Positions 30,786-43,127 of a stretch of 64,000 nucleotides of DNA are shown here, piece by piece. The translations under genes were made by a program, and so were the position numbers. The DNA comes from Adiantum capillus-veneris (Eukaryota; Streptophyta; Polypodiopsida; Polypodiales; Pteridaceae), in NCBI GenBank assembly GCA_014529385.2, contig CM043945.1:424312-488311 (forward strand), written 5' to 3'. The notes under the pieces were generated by a model. That model worked only from the letters and a program-made list of their open reading frames with translations. It was not told where the DNA came from and ran no database searches. Position 1 is the stretch's first letter, and every line of letters begins with the position of its first letter.

Positions 30786-31640
30786 GAGAGTCTATACATA
30801 CAACACAATTGTAAATCAGTATAGTGATTCTGAGACAAATTATGTCCTTGTGTGTACTTGTCAACACGAAAGCATTGAATAAATATGGCTATAAGATGCT
30901 TTTTTTATTCTAGTGTGTATCTTTCAACATTGTATAATTTGATATAGTCTTTTTTTTTATAAAAGGTGTGTCAATTTTATGAACACTTGAATGGAGTGCA
31001 CCCTACTCTAAGGGGACTTCAATGTACTATTGGAGTGCATCCTATTGTAAGGGGACTCTGATGTATTGCTAGAGTGCACCCAAATTTTTGGGGACTCATT
31101 TTTTTATTTGATTGGGGCCTATGTTGGGTCATATAGTAAAAGAAGTTCATTTTTGGTCAATTCATATCGAGGTTGCATTTATTTGGAACTATGAAAGAAT
31201 TGATGTTTGATGTCAAAATAAAACTTGTAAGTGTGGATCAGAGAATTCATGGACTTTAAATATGTGAGAGGGATCTTTTTCTTGGGCACAAATGTTTGCT
31301 TCAAGAATTTTGTCATTACATACTTTATGTGAAAGAGTTTTTAGAACCTAAAAGACTTTGAAAACAAAACTATGGAATGTAAGTGCATGTATTCTTGAAT
31401 GGCTTGAAAGTTGATGTATACATGCATGTCGCCTTGATGAAGATTTAGATCTGACAAGATGGAAAGATATAATTCTTGGACGTTACCTTTGTCAATTTGG
31501 TAATAACATATTTAACTTTCTTTTAATATGGGTGGAAAATATATTATTATGTGCATTTGGAACCTAATTGCTTGACCTTCAACCAAGATTCCTATGTTAT
31601 TTTTTCATATACTTTTTTGTACTGAATTAAGATTGTGGAT
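30786..31640. other. Spacer with a three-copy ~45-bp repeat and possible coding remnant
   Basis: Imperfect tandem copies of GGAGTGCACCCTA...AAGGGGACT lie at about 30990-31100. A short frame near 31420-31520 (CRLDEDLDLTRWKDIILGRY) looks protein-like, but I cannot assign it. The rest is AT-rich with nothing recognisable. Confidence 0.4.
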
Positions 31641-33020
31641 GCAAGGTCCACCACTTGTTCAAGCTAGATCTAAGAAAGTATATATACTGAGTCTTCAAAC
31701 TAGTAAACAAGGGAGAGAGAAGTAGGGTCCATCACTTGTCCAAGCTCATCTCTAGACAACATAGAGAGATGTTATGTCTACTAATTGTCCAATATAGTCA
31801 TGGAGAAATGATAGAAGGTTGATCCACTTGTCCAACCTATCATCTCTAGTAAAATGGGAGGTTTGGCCTTAAGATTCACCATGTAACCAACATATACTTC
31901 ATTGTATTATGAAGAGTAGAAAAGAAAAGCTCCACCACTTGTCTAAGGTAGTTCCAAAATCAACATGGAGAGAAGAAAGCTTCACCATTTGTCCAAGATA
32001 GGTTCCATTAAAACATGGAAAACCTCATATATGTTGTACATGGAAGCTTTTTTCCAAGGTCCACCACTTGTCCAAGCTAGGATCCATTAAAACATGGATA
32101 GAAACAAGGCTCCACAACTCGTCCAACCTTTATAGCTGCGAAGTGTACCGGTTGTCTAAACTAGGCATGGGAAAATAATAGAAGGTCCACCACTTATCCA
32201 ATATATTATCTCTAATAGTATGGGAGGTTTGGTCTCAAGATTTAGGAATTGGCTGACCTGTATTTCATTGTATTATGATGAATTTGGTTTTAAATTCAAC
32301 TACTTATCCAAGCTATAAGTTTATATCTTGAATGGTATTCCTTCCCATCACTTAGAAAACCAATGATATGTTGTACATGGGAGGGTTTGTTACAAGGTCC
32401 ACCACTTGTCCAAGCTAGTTTCATTGAAACATGGATGAAGACAAGCTCCACCATTTGTTAAAGCTAGACTCCATTGAAATCTAGAAAATCCATTCTATGT
32501 TGTACATGGGTTTTTGTTTTAAGGTCCAACACTGTCCAAGCTAAGATCCATTGAAACATGGAGTAGAGAAACACTCCACCACTTGTCCAAGCTAGGCAAC
32601 ATTGATAGTAGTTGGTTTATTTTGAAGATCCACCACGTGTCTAAGCTAACTCTATTGAAACATAGAGAGAAGCAAAGGTCCACCAACTGTTCAAGCTAGG
32701 CTCCATTGAAACATGGACAGAAGCAAGCTCCACCATTTCTCCAAGATAGACTCCATTGAAACATGGAGAGAATCAAAGGTCCACCATTTCTCCAAGCCAA
32801 GATCTAGTTGTCCAACCTATAAGGTTATATCTTAAATGGTAATCTTTCTAATCACTTGAATACCCATGATATGTTTTACATGGGGGTTTTGTTCCAAGAT
32901 CACCACTTGTCCAAGCTAACTCTATTGAAACATAGAGAGAAGCAAAGGTCCACCACTTGTCCAAGCTAGTCTCCATTGAAACAAGGAGAGAAGCAAGCTC
33001 CATCATTTCTCCAAGATAGG
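31641..33020 (-). repeat. Satellite array C, same orientation as array B
   Basis: Starts with the same lead-in as array B (AAGCTAGATCTAAG...GTATATATACTGAGTCTTCAAACTA) and continues with many CCACCACTTGTCCAAGCTAG motifs. It is shorter and more degraded. Plus-orientation motifs reappear at about 33015-33270 (GCATGGATAAGTG, CTTGGACAAGTGGTGGACC). The shared lead-in shows the array and its edge have been copied together. Confidence 0.85.
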
Positions 33021-33491
33021 CTAGCATGGATAAGTGCACCTTGAAACCAACCTTCCTATGAGGCAATAGAGCATATGCTACATATTTTATGTATGCCCCA
33101 TGCCTCAAATTAAGAAGTTATAGATTAGAAGTGGACCTTGCTTAAATGTCACATGCAATAAATTAAGGAAAAATAGCCAAGTGGATTGTATTCCTCAATG
33201 GATCCTTGCTTTCACAAGTTGTGAACCTTGAGTCACTTTTACATTAACTTGGACAAGTGGTGGACCTAGAAACCAAGATCTCCATGTTGAGATAAGTTGT
33301 AGGTAGGACAGTAGAACATAGACAACGATAATGGATGCAATATACTCCTCTGCTAATAATCCAATTGATTGAAACCATGATATTTTAGTTGTTTTCATTG
33401 TGTATTGTATGTGCATAAAGTGGAATGAGACCTTAAGAAAACTCAAATTTTTGACAAAATCTCTATATTTTATACATGATATATTGAAAGT

Positions 33492-34087
33492 TGTCCAACC
33501 TGGGAATTGGGATTTTCCCACTTTACCTAATATGGTCTTTTTTGACGATAAAGTAAGAATATGTTACCCTTGAGATAATAGGATGAGATAAAAAGCTTAT
33601 TACTATACTTAGATATGAATATAAACATTATAGGAAATATAATTATGTATCTAAAAAATTACAAGATAACTCTTGTAGCATGAGTTCCCACTATGTACGT
33701 GTCACAACACGACAATAGTTTGCAAGAAAATTCACCCGGAATCTTGTAGGAGCTTGCTTCACATGACACCAAAATCGTAAAAGCTTGCCGTTGGATAGAA
33801 TCCCTAATTGTTGCTAACGCATTGGTGATGTCACTTTTGCAATGGAGGCTCCATAGAGTGTGTAGGGAAGAGAAGAAATCACACACTCTCTCAGACACAA
33901 CACACAGTAAATGTGAGATTAGATTAATTCAAAAGTTGTCTTAGAGCTACATAAATTGTCTTATATACAATTCCTTAAAGGCTCATTCCCACAAAGAATA
34001 TTGGGCGCTTAACCATGTCATTCCGTTTCTAAAAAATAAGTGATACAAAAGGTTGGGAAAGACTTCTTCTATGTTTAGCCATCAACA
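33492..34087 (-). repeat. Old LTR of the element 1 family on the minus strand
   Basis: Read on the minus strand it starts TGTTGATGGC at 34087, then GTATATAAG, GTGTCTGAGAGAG, a CCATTG...GCGTTAGCAAC block and CTCCTACAAGATTCC. Every one of these matches element 1's LTR in order, at much lower identity. It ends near GGTTGGACA at 33492. No target duplication flanks it (AAAGT versus CTTCC). It lies immediately before the leader-like DNA of element 2, which runs on the plus strand. Confidence 0.75.
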
Positions 34088-34094
34088 CTTCCCA

Positions 34095-34401
34095 ACATGG
34101 ATCGTGATCCATGTATCTTTCTTGAAGTCTTGAACAAGAACTGGACCACAATGAGGAGCCTAAACCATTTCAACAAAAGTTCCTAGAGCAAGGAAGTGAA
34201 AAAAGGTTCAGAAAGTGGTCAAAAGGGGCTATATCAATTTAGATAAAAAAGGATAAAAACAGGGCTAGGATTGAGTTTTGTCCACCCTAAACAGACCCAA
34301 ATTTTACAAAAATCATAGCCTTGAGATCATTAGACCAAGGGCTAGGTGTGGGTTCAAAACCATCTATTTTGCCACTCAGGTACATGGATCATGATCCATG
34401 T
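34095..34401. repeat. Two 20-bp palindromes in the leader of element 2
   Basis: 34095-34114 (ACATGGATCGTGATCCATGT) and 34382-34401 (same arms, centre AT, perfect palindrome). The arms ACATGGATC/GATCCATGT are the same as in the element 2 tail copies (58186-59266) and unrelated to the element 1 and 3 palindromes. Confidence 0.9.
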
Positions 34402-34789
34402 TCCTCTGCGACATGCTGAAACCAAAAGTACACCACAACTAGAGATAGTCTCCAAGACCATGGTGGTGTTTTCAAAATTGAAATTGGACTTAAGTTATGG
34501 GTGTTACAAGTAAAATTGTGATTTTAGTGAAAGTGAGGGATAAAATTTGTCAACGGTGTAAGCTTTGACTAACAAAGCGGCTGTAAACTCATTGCCATGA
34601 CGCAATCTGTACAGAGTGCAAGAGATAGAGGGTGTGGCTCAACAAGTAAGTCAAACCGGAGGGAACAAAAATCAGCCAATGAGGTAACAAGGTTGGGGTT
34701 TTGCAAAGTCAATTCTTCATTTATTTGAAATCATGAAGATTGTACCAAAATAGAAACCCAAGCATAAGAGACCAAGTGAGCAATACTTC
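34402..34789 (+). other. Remaining leader of element 2
   Basis: AT-rich, no gene. Similar in style to the leader of element 1. It runs into gag-like codons (SDTSSKRSY) from about 34840. Confidence 0.5.
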
Positions 34790-36745
34790 AACTAAAGAGA
34801 GTGTGAATAAAAAACCACTACATCCGTTAGAGACCATTATAGAGGAAGGTTTGTCTGATACATCATCAAAAAGATCATACACCATAATGGCAGAGGCATT
34901 CAACAATGTGCGTTAGGGAAGGAACTTCCACGGGGTAGGTCCTTCTCGGCTAGCATCAGGTATCAAGCTACTACACCTAAAATTTCAGTTTGAGAATGAG
35001 CTAAAAGATAAAATCTATAAGGATGGTATGGGTCGCTACTGTTAAATTGGAGAACAAACTAAGAGAGCTCAAGGACCTTGTAGATGTGGACTATAGTGGA
35101 GATAGATACTTTGACCAAGAAGGAATGATGTATCTATTCGTGCATAACCCCTTCATTCTGGACAAATGGGGAACTGACTGGCACCAAGGAGAAAGTAGAT
35201 GAGGAAATAGTAGATGAACCACTCGGTATGGACAAGCAAAAGATTGTGCTCAGGTATGTTAACAAGAGGGAGCCGATCAATACATACAACACTTATGTGG
35301 GGCTGTATAGATTCAATAATGTGGTACAAACACTCTATTATAGATGTGATGAACCCCGCATTGAGAAGTTGACCGACCACAAGAGACTGTATGTATTCAC
35401 ATACACAGAGGGGAGGAATATCCAAGTGGTCATGATGGATAAGCATGGTCATAAATACTCTCCTATAGACCATAAGAAGTTAGAATGGTATACATATTTT
35501 GGTGGACCACTCCATCAATATAATGTAACCCCCGAGCAAGTTAGACCCAGGAAGACCCAAACAAGACCAAAAATTGGATATCTAAGTCCAATGAGAACGA
35601 GAGTGGAAGATTCAGTTGGTTACCAATGATTCTTGAATGTAGGACCCATGGGATCCTTTGGAATTAGAGTTTCTTTGAGCACACACATGGGCAGTGAACC
35701 ACCTGATTTGACTTACACAGCACGGACCCCTCTAACTTTTACACGAGATGGAATAGATTGACCACATGAAAGAGTAGGAGAGAGGACACCAATTCTCGTG
35801 CCAAGGGGAAAATACAAAGCTAGAGAGATCCTATTAGGAGGTCCAAACATGGTTAGAATTGTTATCAAAACTAGACGCATGCGACCATCCAAGTAGCCAA
35901 GTGTGTACCCAAAAATTATAGTGGGTTAGGAGATCCATATGCACATGTTTTAAACTTCAAAAAAGTGTTGAGGGCGGAGCAGGTAATAGATTCCTATACT
36001 CAGTATGAAGGATTTGGATTGACCCTAAAAGGAACAGCCTTGACCTGATTCCAACCACTAAATAGACGCGATTTTCCAACATAGAGAAACTTCTACAAGA
36101 ATTTGCAAAGGAATTCTCAAAGAGAGGGAGAAAGCATTACAGTCTCCCAAATCTATGCATTTAGACAAAGGAGAAGAAATGTGAAGGAAGCCTTGCTTTG
36201 ATTCAAGTAATACATTGAAAGATATCCTGCCAAAGAGCTATCTCAGGATGAGAGACTATCAGTTCTTTTCATGTGTTACCTTTGAGAAAGTCACTAGAGA
36301 GGCATTGTATCTAGTAGACAATTGTAAAGCGTATGGTGAGGTGACTGAGGATACTGACCAAGGGACAAGTAGAACCTCTTTGACGACTAGTGACTGAGGA
36401 TACTAACCAAGGGACAAGTAGCACCTCTTTGACCACTAGTGAATCCACATTGAAAGTAGGAGGAAAAAACCCAATTGTTCCAGACGTTGATCAAATGATC
36501 AAGGAAGTGATCAAAAGGATGAACCAAGGTAACATGCCAAACCTGAACACACGACAACAACCCACACAAAAATGTGACACTTGTGGAGGAGACCATCCGA
36601 CTTAGTGGTGCAATATACAGTCAAGGCCAAGAGAAAACATACAACATCTATTGAAGTGGTGTTCTATCAAGCAAAAATGGACAAACCATGAGACCCACAA
36701 ATGTTTCCACAACAAAAACTATGTTAGGAAAAGACCATATGGGCC
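34790..36745 (+). pseudogene. gag: Gag, N-terminal part, element 2 (degraded)
   Basis: Recognisable blocks in order: SDTSSKRSY (about 34850), LYYRCDEP...RLYVFTYTEG (35330-35420), TYFGGPLHQY (35500), YEGFGLTL (36005), VTREALYLVDNC (36290), and a zinc knuckle CDTCGGDHPT (36570). Frame changes and stops are frequent (for example near 35160, 35630, 36045 and 36600). A tandem duplication of about 50 bp (GTGACTGAGGATACT...) lies at 36340-36440. The coding sequence is interrupted at 36751 by a solo LTR and resumes after 37462. Confidence 0.85.
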
Positions 36746-36750
36746 TCCTA

Positions 36751-37457
36751 TGTTAAGAAAATAACACGTAGCTAAATAAATTTTTGAGTAGATTCCCTAA
36801 TGGAGAGAGATAGATTTCACACACAATAGATTATAGAGTAGAGAGAGAGAGAGAGTACACACAATATACGTGGTTCACCCAATGTGGGCTACGTCCATGG
36901 GAAAGCAACCACTCAATGGCTTTAGCACTTCAAAAGAAGAAGTAGTTTACAAAGGGATTAAAACCTTGATAGAGCTCCCGCCTTGCTTCACTCTCACCAC
37001 CTCACACTCACCTTGTTGCATCAACTTCACACTATAAAATGTGTGTAGAAATGGCCTCCTTTTATAGGCCAAAAGGGCTGTCCTCTCTTATGAGAGACAG
37101 TCATGTGTAGCCACCCTTGTGCGAATAAGTCCAAATTGGACCCTCCAATCCGCTCATGTGTGGCCGCCCTTGAGAAGACAAGTCCGCTTTTGAATTTGGC
37201 CACCGGCCACCGGCCATTGACTTCCGACCACCGGCCATAATATTCCGGCAAAAAGGAATATTCCGGTGAAAAAAAGTCTCGGGGGCCTCCGCCCCCGAGG
37301 CCTCTAAAGTTGCCCCTAATTCTTGTCCATGAAAATTTTGGTTTCCGGTGAGTGATTTTCCTTCACACACGATGGCTTCTCCTCATAATGGGGGCCTTAC
37401 AAATGTGCGCTTTTACCACAGAAAATTACAAGGGTAAATCAGGCTCCATACTTAACA
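36751..37457. mobile_element. Solo LTR (Copia-like) with perfect 5-bp target duplication
   Basis: 707 bp beginning TGTTAAGAAA and ending ACTTAACA, so the ends form the inverted repeat TGTTAAG/CTTAACA. TCCTA flanks both sides (36746-36750, 37458-37462). Inside are a GA run and TATACGTGGTTCACCCAATG...GGCTACGTCCATGGG, a block typical of plant Copia LTRs. A 9-bp perfect GC hairpin (37278-37286 with 37291-37299) lies near the 3' side. No coding region is present, as expected after LTR-LTR recombination. It interrupts element 2 gag. Family assignment is from memory of the block; boundaries are directly visible. Confidence 0.85.
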
Positions 37458-37462
37458 TCCTA

Positions 37463-39825
37463 GAGTGCAACATTTTCCACCACCTCCTAGATACCCATTA
37501 GGACAAAACAATGTAATCCAAGGGGGAAAAAACCTCAACTTGTGTTGGGACAACAACCTCTTTTACCCCAGGAAAACGGAGCCATGGTGAGAATTTCACA
37601 ACCCATAGAGGCACTTGTGGATCAAAGAATCATGCCGATAGTTTCATACTTTGAAGATTCAAACAACACTTATGAGAGAGGGTTAAATAGTAGTGCTTAT
37701 GCTCCTTAAGGAAAAATCCCATGATAGGTTTTGACGGGATGATAGAACCATCATGCATAACACAACCAACAAAAAACCATTACCTGATAGATGAAAATGC
37801 GCCCATGTTCATGGCAAATTAGAACTACAAACCTAGGGGATACCCTCCTAGAACAAGACAACCTATGGGGGCTCCACAAGCTTCCCCACCACTAGTAGGA
37901 CCATGCTATGAATATGGAGGTGATCATTGGGCAAGATGTTGTTCATACAAAGGATAGTGCATCAAAATCTTTGAGTATTATGAGGGATGCACAAATAACC
38001 ATCATTTTACATTGTCCAAAAAATCCTGATAATAAGGGGAGATCTCTCATAACAAAACTGGAGTTGTATCAAGCTCAAGTGGATCAAAAATGGAACCAAC
38101 TATTCCAATGAATGTTGTAATGAGAGCACAAGCCCAAGAAGCTGCAAGGCATATGCCTATGAGAGACAAAAACACCCCACCCAGTCAAATTGAAATAGAG
38201 AGCTTGTCAGTTAGGACCCCAAAAAATCTTGGAAAGCAAAAAGGGACAAGATGAAAGCCAAAAGGATAAAAGAAATATCAGCCTTGAAAACCAGATTGCA
38301 GCAGACCAAAGAGCAATTGAGATTGGAATGGAACAATAAGGAAAAAAATATTGTAGAAAAATCATCAAAATTACCATCGGGAGGTTTGGTCTTGGTGGAC
38401 AAAGTCTTTGAGTATTTATATGAGTTTGAAGGCTTATGAAGCTAGGATAAAACCCAATCAAAACCAAGAGCATAGATGATTGATGTATCCTCATCCAGGG
38501 TGTGAAAAAGAGAGGTTGTAGATGTGCAAGAAGCTCATCCAGGCGGCCTAAGCTCTTATGGAACCACATGTTCTAGATACTCCAAAAATGGAGGTGATAA
38601 TCTGCAAAAGAACCCAAGAAATAGAGAACCAAGGTGGTGAAAATAGAGACCAAGAAGAACCAAAATTTGAGGCACCAGTAGATACAAGGGAAGTAGCCAA
38701 TACCAAGAATGGGGTGGCTCACAAGCAGTGAGTGCCTCTTTGGAAGTAGAAGAACCATGGCCACATGATCTATGGGAGGATACCAAAAACAAAAAAGATG
38801 TAAGTGTGACCCTTGAGTCATCCCTATCACTGAGATCAATCTGGACCATGAGCTCTACCCCGGTGATATCCGATCACTATACGATGATGCAAGGACAGAG
38901 GTATTGGAAGGTAGCAAACCTCGAACTCTAAAAACCTTACCTTCGTTCATTCGTGAGCATGAAACAAGATCAAAAATTAGGAAAGTACCATCTCAATGGA
39001 AATCCAATCCTAAGATGTTGGACACTAAGACTCTTCCTGAGTTGATGTCATCTCCTATCCATTGTACGCTTACTCTATCCGAGTTATTGGAGATTAGACC
39101 TCATCTTTGGCAAGAAGTGGATTTTTTTTTGAAGAAAATAGGGCTAATGGTTTTGCAACAAATCATTTATTCAAAGTTATCAAACAACCAAACAGTAGAA
39201 CAGTCTAAAGGAGAGCCTATAACAGTAAATAAGGTGGGAGACTATTGCAAGGGAGAAGAAGGAAATACTACCTTACCTATGGAGTACAAAGAAATAAAGA
39301 CAATTGTGATATTAGATAGTGGGGATAGAATTGCCATAGCAACCAATCGTGAAATCAAAGAAGGGAAAAGCCCATACCTCTCTTAAAAACCAAAACACAA
39401 TATATAAGGCTGGTTGAAGCAATTGATTGCCTTAAAGAAAAGATCTCGAGAAGGTTCATGAAACCTATCTCAACAAAAAGAGGAAATCCAAAAAAGAGGA
39501 GCAAAACAAAATCAGAACCTGAGAACACTTCTAAAAAATCAACAAAATTATCAAAACCAGAGTGCAAACAAACATACAAAGAATTGAAACAAACTTTGAA
39601 AGAAGTTTGGACAATGGAGTTGGAGACTGAGGAAGAATTCGACAATAATAGGTTTGACGCACTATCCCACTACAAAAGATACACTATCCAAGATAGAAAA
39701 ATTGTAGTTCAAAAGCCAAAACAAGACACCAAAGAACCTGGAACCTCATACGATGGACCAGAAAAATCCAAGTGCATAGATCTAGCAGAACCAAGAGAGG
39801 AATCAAAGCTAGCATACATTGCCAT
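37463..39825 (+). pseudogene. gag-pro: Gag C-terminus and truncated protease, element 2
   Basis: Gag resumes after the solo LTR with a Pro-rich segment (37470-37560). It goes on to a degraded knuckle (CYEYGGDHWARCC, 37903), the NEALL-like conserved stretch and SLRTLPS-type block (38920). The protease keeps GEEGNTTLP and ILDSGDRIAIAT (39310) but then jumps to the post-protease Lys-rich segment, so the flap and ILGRPF half are deleted. TLKEVWTMELE... (39590) runs without a stop into YTIQDRKIVV, the Pol N-terminus. This shows gag and pol are one frame in this family. It is cut at 39825 by element 3; pol resumes at 51147. Confidence 0.8.
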
Positions 39826-40781
39826 TGTTGACCGCTGGGTCAACAGCACAACATAACTCAAGTTTCGTACCAAAGTCTTATCTTTTGCGAGTTATGAAAT
39901 GCTGCGGATTATGGCTATAAACGTCATTTGTAATGAGTAGTTATTCTAGTTTCAGAAGCTGGGGTGCAATGGCACTTCCAGATTGTAAATACAAATCCAT
40001 TTGACCCTTTCAACCCCATTTTTGGTTAAAACTAAGGTAGCCTTAGTATATAAGGTACCTAGGTCATTTTGTAAAGAGGACTTTTAATCATAATCAAACT
40101 TATCGCTGCCGTCTACTGTGTGTGAGAGAGAAAGAGAGTGAGTGTGAGCTTCATCCTCCCACTACGCCCGGCTCGCTCAACACATTGGAGATCCAACTGT
40201 ACCATTGTTGTAAGCTCGAGGAGAGCTACGCGACAATGCCAAGCACTCCACGCGAGATGAAGTGCACACGCCGACGCATCTATGAGCTATTTGTGGCCGT
40301 AAGTGTATCAAACGATGTCTGTTTTCTGCATGCTAGTAGTCTATAGAATCGTGGCGACATAAGCTACGCATAGGTATTCATAAATTTCAGTTTTGGGCAC
40401 TTTCAGAATTCTGCTCTGTCATCCTACGCGTTTTCCGCAGATGGGTTTAGAGTGAGGGTTTTGAGTGTAGAAGCTTAGGGACAGGTGTATCCTAGTGAGG
40501 GGATGGTGTTCCTCAAGTTTCGTATGAATCTGGCATGATTAGGTGAGTTACCTTCCGCATGTGTGTATGTGGCTAGGTGGTGTAGTTGAGAGCAGTGAGG
40601 TTCTTGATTGTGGTTTAGTTGGCCTTCCAGAGTGTTGTATGTGTAGGATGGTCTCAGCCTGACAAGCTTAAGAGATTTCCTCCGTGTGCCTATCGTGTCA
40701 TCTGTGTCCTTGATTGACATTATGTTGATCTAGGTAGTGTTTGCATGCACTTCATGGGTGTGTGAGACTTCCCGTCCAACA
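39826..40781 (+). repeat. 5' LTR of element 3
   Basis: 956 bp, TGTTGACCGC...GTCCAACA. TATA box at 40046-40054, a GA-rich leader, and TCCTACGCGT at 40422-40431, a half-site of this element's own palindrome. The layout matches element 1's LTR, but the sequence is largely diverged. Confidence 0.95.
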
Positions 40782-40782
40782 T

Positions 40783-40801
40783 TGGCGCCGCTGCCGAGGA
40801 C
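40783..40801 (+). other. tRNA-Asp primer-binding site, element 3
   Basis: TGGCGCCGCTGCCGAGGAC, one base after the LTR. Two differences from element 1's PBS; still recognisably complementary to tRNA-Asp. Confidence 0.85.
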
Positions 40802-43127
40802 ACAAGGACCTAAGTAGGTTTCCTACTAACACTCGTGTGATGGTTGCTTGATTTAGTTTCGGCTAAAGAAAGCATTTTTCTTAAGTGGATCCGGAAGAGG
40901 ATATTCCGCGATCAAGTGGATAGCCAGAAAGTGTGTGTCTTGCCGAGGGTCTTCGACTAGATAGGTTTAGTTAGGATCTGTGGATTAGAGTAGTTGTTGG
41001 TGGTCGAGTGATTTGTGAGGTGATAAAAGCGTTTACTAGTCCGTGTGTGGCAGTGAAGCGTTTTTCTCCTCATAGATGCAAAATCCCATATGATTTGTAG
41101 GAGTAGCTTTAGGTAAGTGATCCGATTCTGATCTAGAGCTATTCAGCATTGAATTATTTGCTAAAGTGCTTGATTGCATTTGAAATCACGGAATAGTGTG
41201 CTTTTGAGGGTAAAAATGCATTAAACAAGATTTTGTGGACATTTTTGTATGATTGAATGATGCTGTGCATATAAAAGAGCATTTGCAAGGGTTCTGTGAA
41301 GAAAACCTGCAATTCTGTAAACATAGACATCCTACGCGTAGGATGTCTCAAGGGGTTTCTGGAGACCAAATTTGAAAATTCTGACTGCACCAGTGGGTTC
41401 AAAGGGTAGGTTTTACCCTAGTAACATATTGACTTGGGTGTTTTCCCCTATTTTTGTTGACCAAAAGCCAAAAGGCGGAGTCAAAAAATGTAAAATTTTA
41501 GAAAAGGCTTAAATTGAGTGACTGTTGCATGTTTTTGCAATTGTGAAGCATACTTGCACTTGCTGAGAGCATAAGGAAGCATCAAGGACACTTCAGTCTG
41601 AAAAAATTAGCAGTAGACATCCTATGCGTAGGATGTCTACAGGGTGATCTGGGCATCTTTTTGAAATTCTGAGTTGACCAGTGTGTTCAGAAGATAGGTT
41701 TTACCCTATTTTCACACAGAAAGTGGAAATTTGACCAAATTTTGACAGATCAAAGACAAAAGACAAGAATTGCCAGACATCCTACCCAAATTGTGTCCAA
41801 AGCCTAATTTTGAGACCAAACCATAGGGTGACTTCATGTGCATGTTATACATGATGTTTTGAGTGCATGTGATAAATTTCATCTCATTTGGGTCAGTGAA
41901 AGGGAAGATTGAGCGGACTTTAGCATTTTGACTGAAAAAGGCAAGGATAGCTAGTTTTGGGGTCTTTTGACATCCAAATTCAAATCTAACCATACCACTG
42001 GGTTGCTAACATCAAGGGGAAGCTTTGGGTCAAGTTTGAGGTCAAACAGGCCAAAAAGACATCCTACGCGTAGGATGTTATATGTGTGATTTTGCACTCC
42101 AAATTTAATTCTAAGCATACCACAGTGATCAGCACCTTAAGGAGAGTCTGTGGTTCAAATTTGGAAATTCTGAGCAGCTAGACATCCTACGCGTAGGATG
42201 TCTACTACATAATTCTGAAACCAAAATTCTATTGTGACCATACCATGCTGTCATATAGCCTTAGATAAGCCTCCTAGGCAAATTTGGTCCAAATTGGAGT
42301 TGATTTGACTTAAGAATTCATCAGAACAGACATCAGGCTTTTGAAACAGATTCTTGATCATTTGACCAGCCTATAGGTGTCAGAATCAAAAAGTAAAAAT
42401 TGCTGTGAGTTTAGCACATCAAGGGGAAGCTACAGTGCAAGTTTGAGCTGAAACAGAGCAAAAAGACATCCTACGCGTAGGATGTCTCCAGCTTGATTTA
42501 GGACTCCAAACCAACCTATGAGCACACAACTGTGATCAACACATCAAGGAGAAGCTGGGGTGAAAATTTCAAGTCATTCTGAGCAAAAAGACATCCTACG
42601 CGTAGGATGTCTCAAGGCCATTTCTAGGTCCAAATGAAATTCTGAGCATACCATTGTGTTGCTAGACTTAAGGGGAGTCTCTGGACCAAATTTTATTAAA
42701 TTCTGAGCATATAGACATACTACGCGTAGGATGTCTCCAAGCCAGATTTAGGGTCAACTGTACTTTTGACCATACAGAAGTGTTCACAGTGTCACAGAGA
42801 TCCCAAATATTTTTTCAAAATTGAATTTAGACTCATTTTGACCATTCTAAACTGCATTTCACTGTTTTGGCCATAACTTTCACAAACGGTATCGGATCGG
42901 AAAAGTTTTTATATCAAAACGTAGCCTGAGAGCGGCCCTACAGATCTTAGAGCAACCATTTAGTTCAACTTTGAAAAAAACATCGTTTAAGGCCTCAAAA
43001 TTCATCCAGAAGTCAGGGGTATCTGAAAGCGACAATTTGCAAGAATTGTGACGAAACGGTTGCGGTTTTGGACATAGTTTCGACTTTTCCCTAACCAAAG
43101 CACTTGAACACAATGGACTAAGTCTAC
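40802..43127 (+). other. Long leader of element 3
   Basis: 2.3 kb without a gene, AT-rich, holding seven palindromes (annotated separately). Short phrases recur between palindromes (CATCAAGGGGAAGCT..., TCTGAGCA), so the stretch may have grown by local duplication of ~120-285-bp blocks each containing one palindrome. Confidence 0.7.
41325..42736. repeat. Seven 24-bp palindromes in the leader of element 3
   Basis: 41325-41348, 41615-41638 (ATGCGT centre), 42057-42080 (right edge degraded), 42180-42203, 42464-42487, 42589-42612 and 42713-42736 (ATACT left arm). The pattern is AGAC + ATCCTACGCGTAGGAT + GTCT. Compared with element 1, the left arm A-to-C change is matched by the right arm T-to-G change, so base-pairing (or dyad symmetry) is kept. 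Confidence 0.95.
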
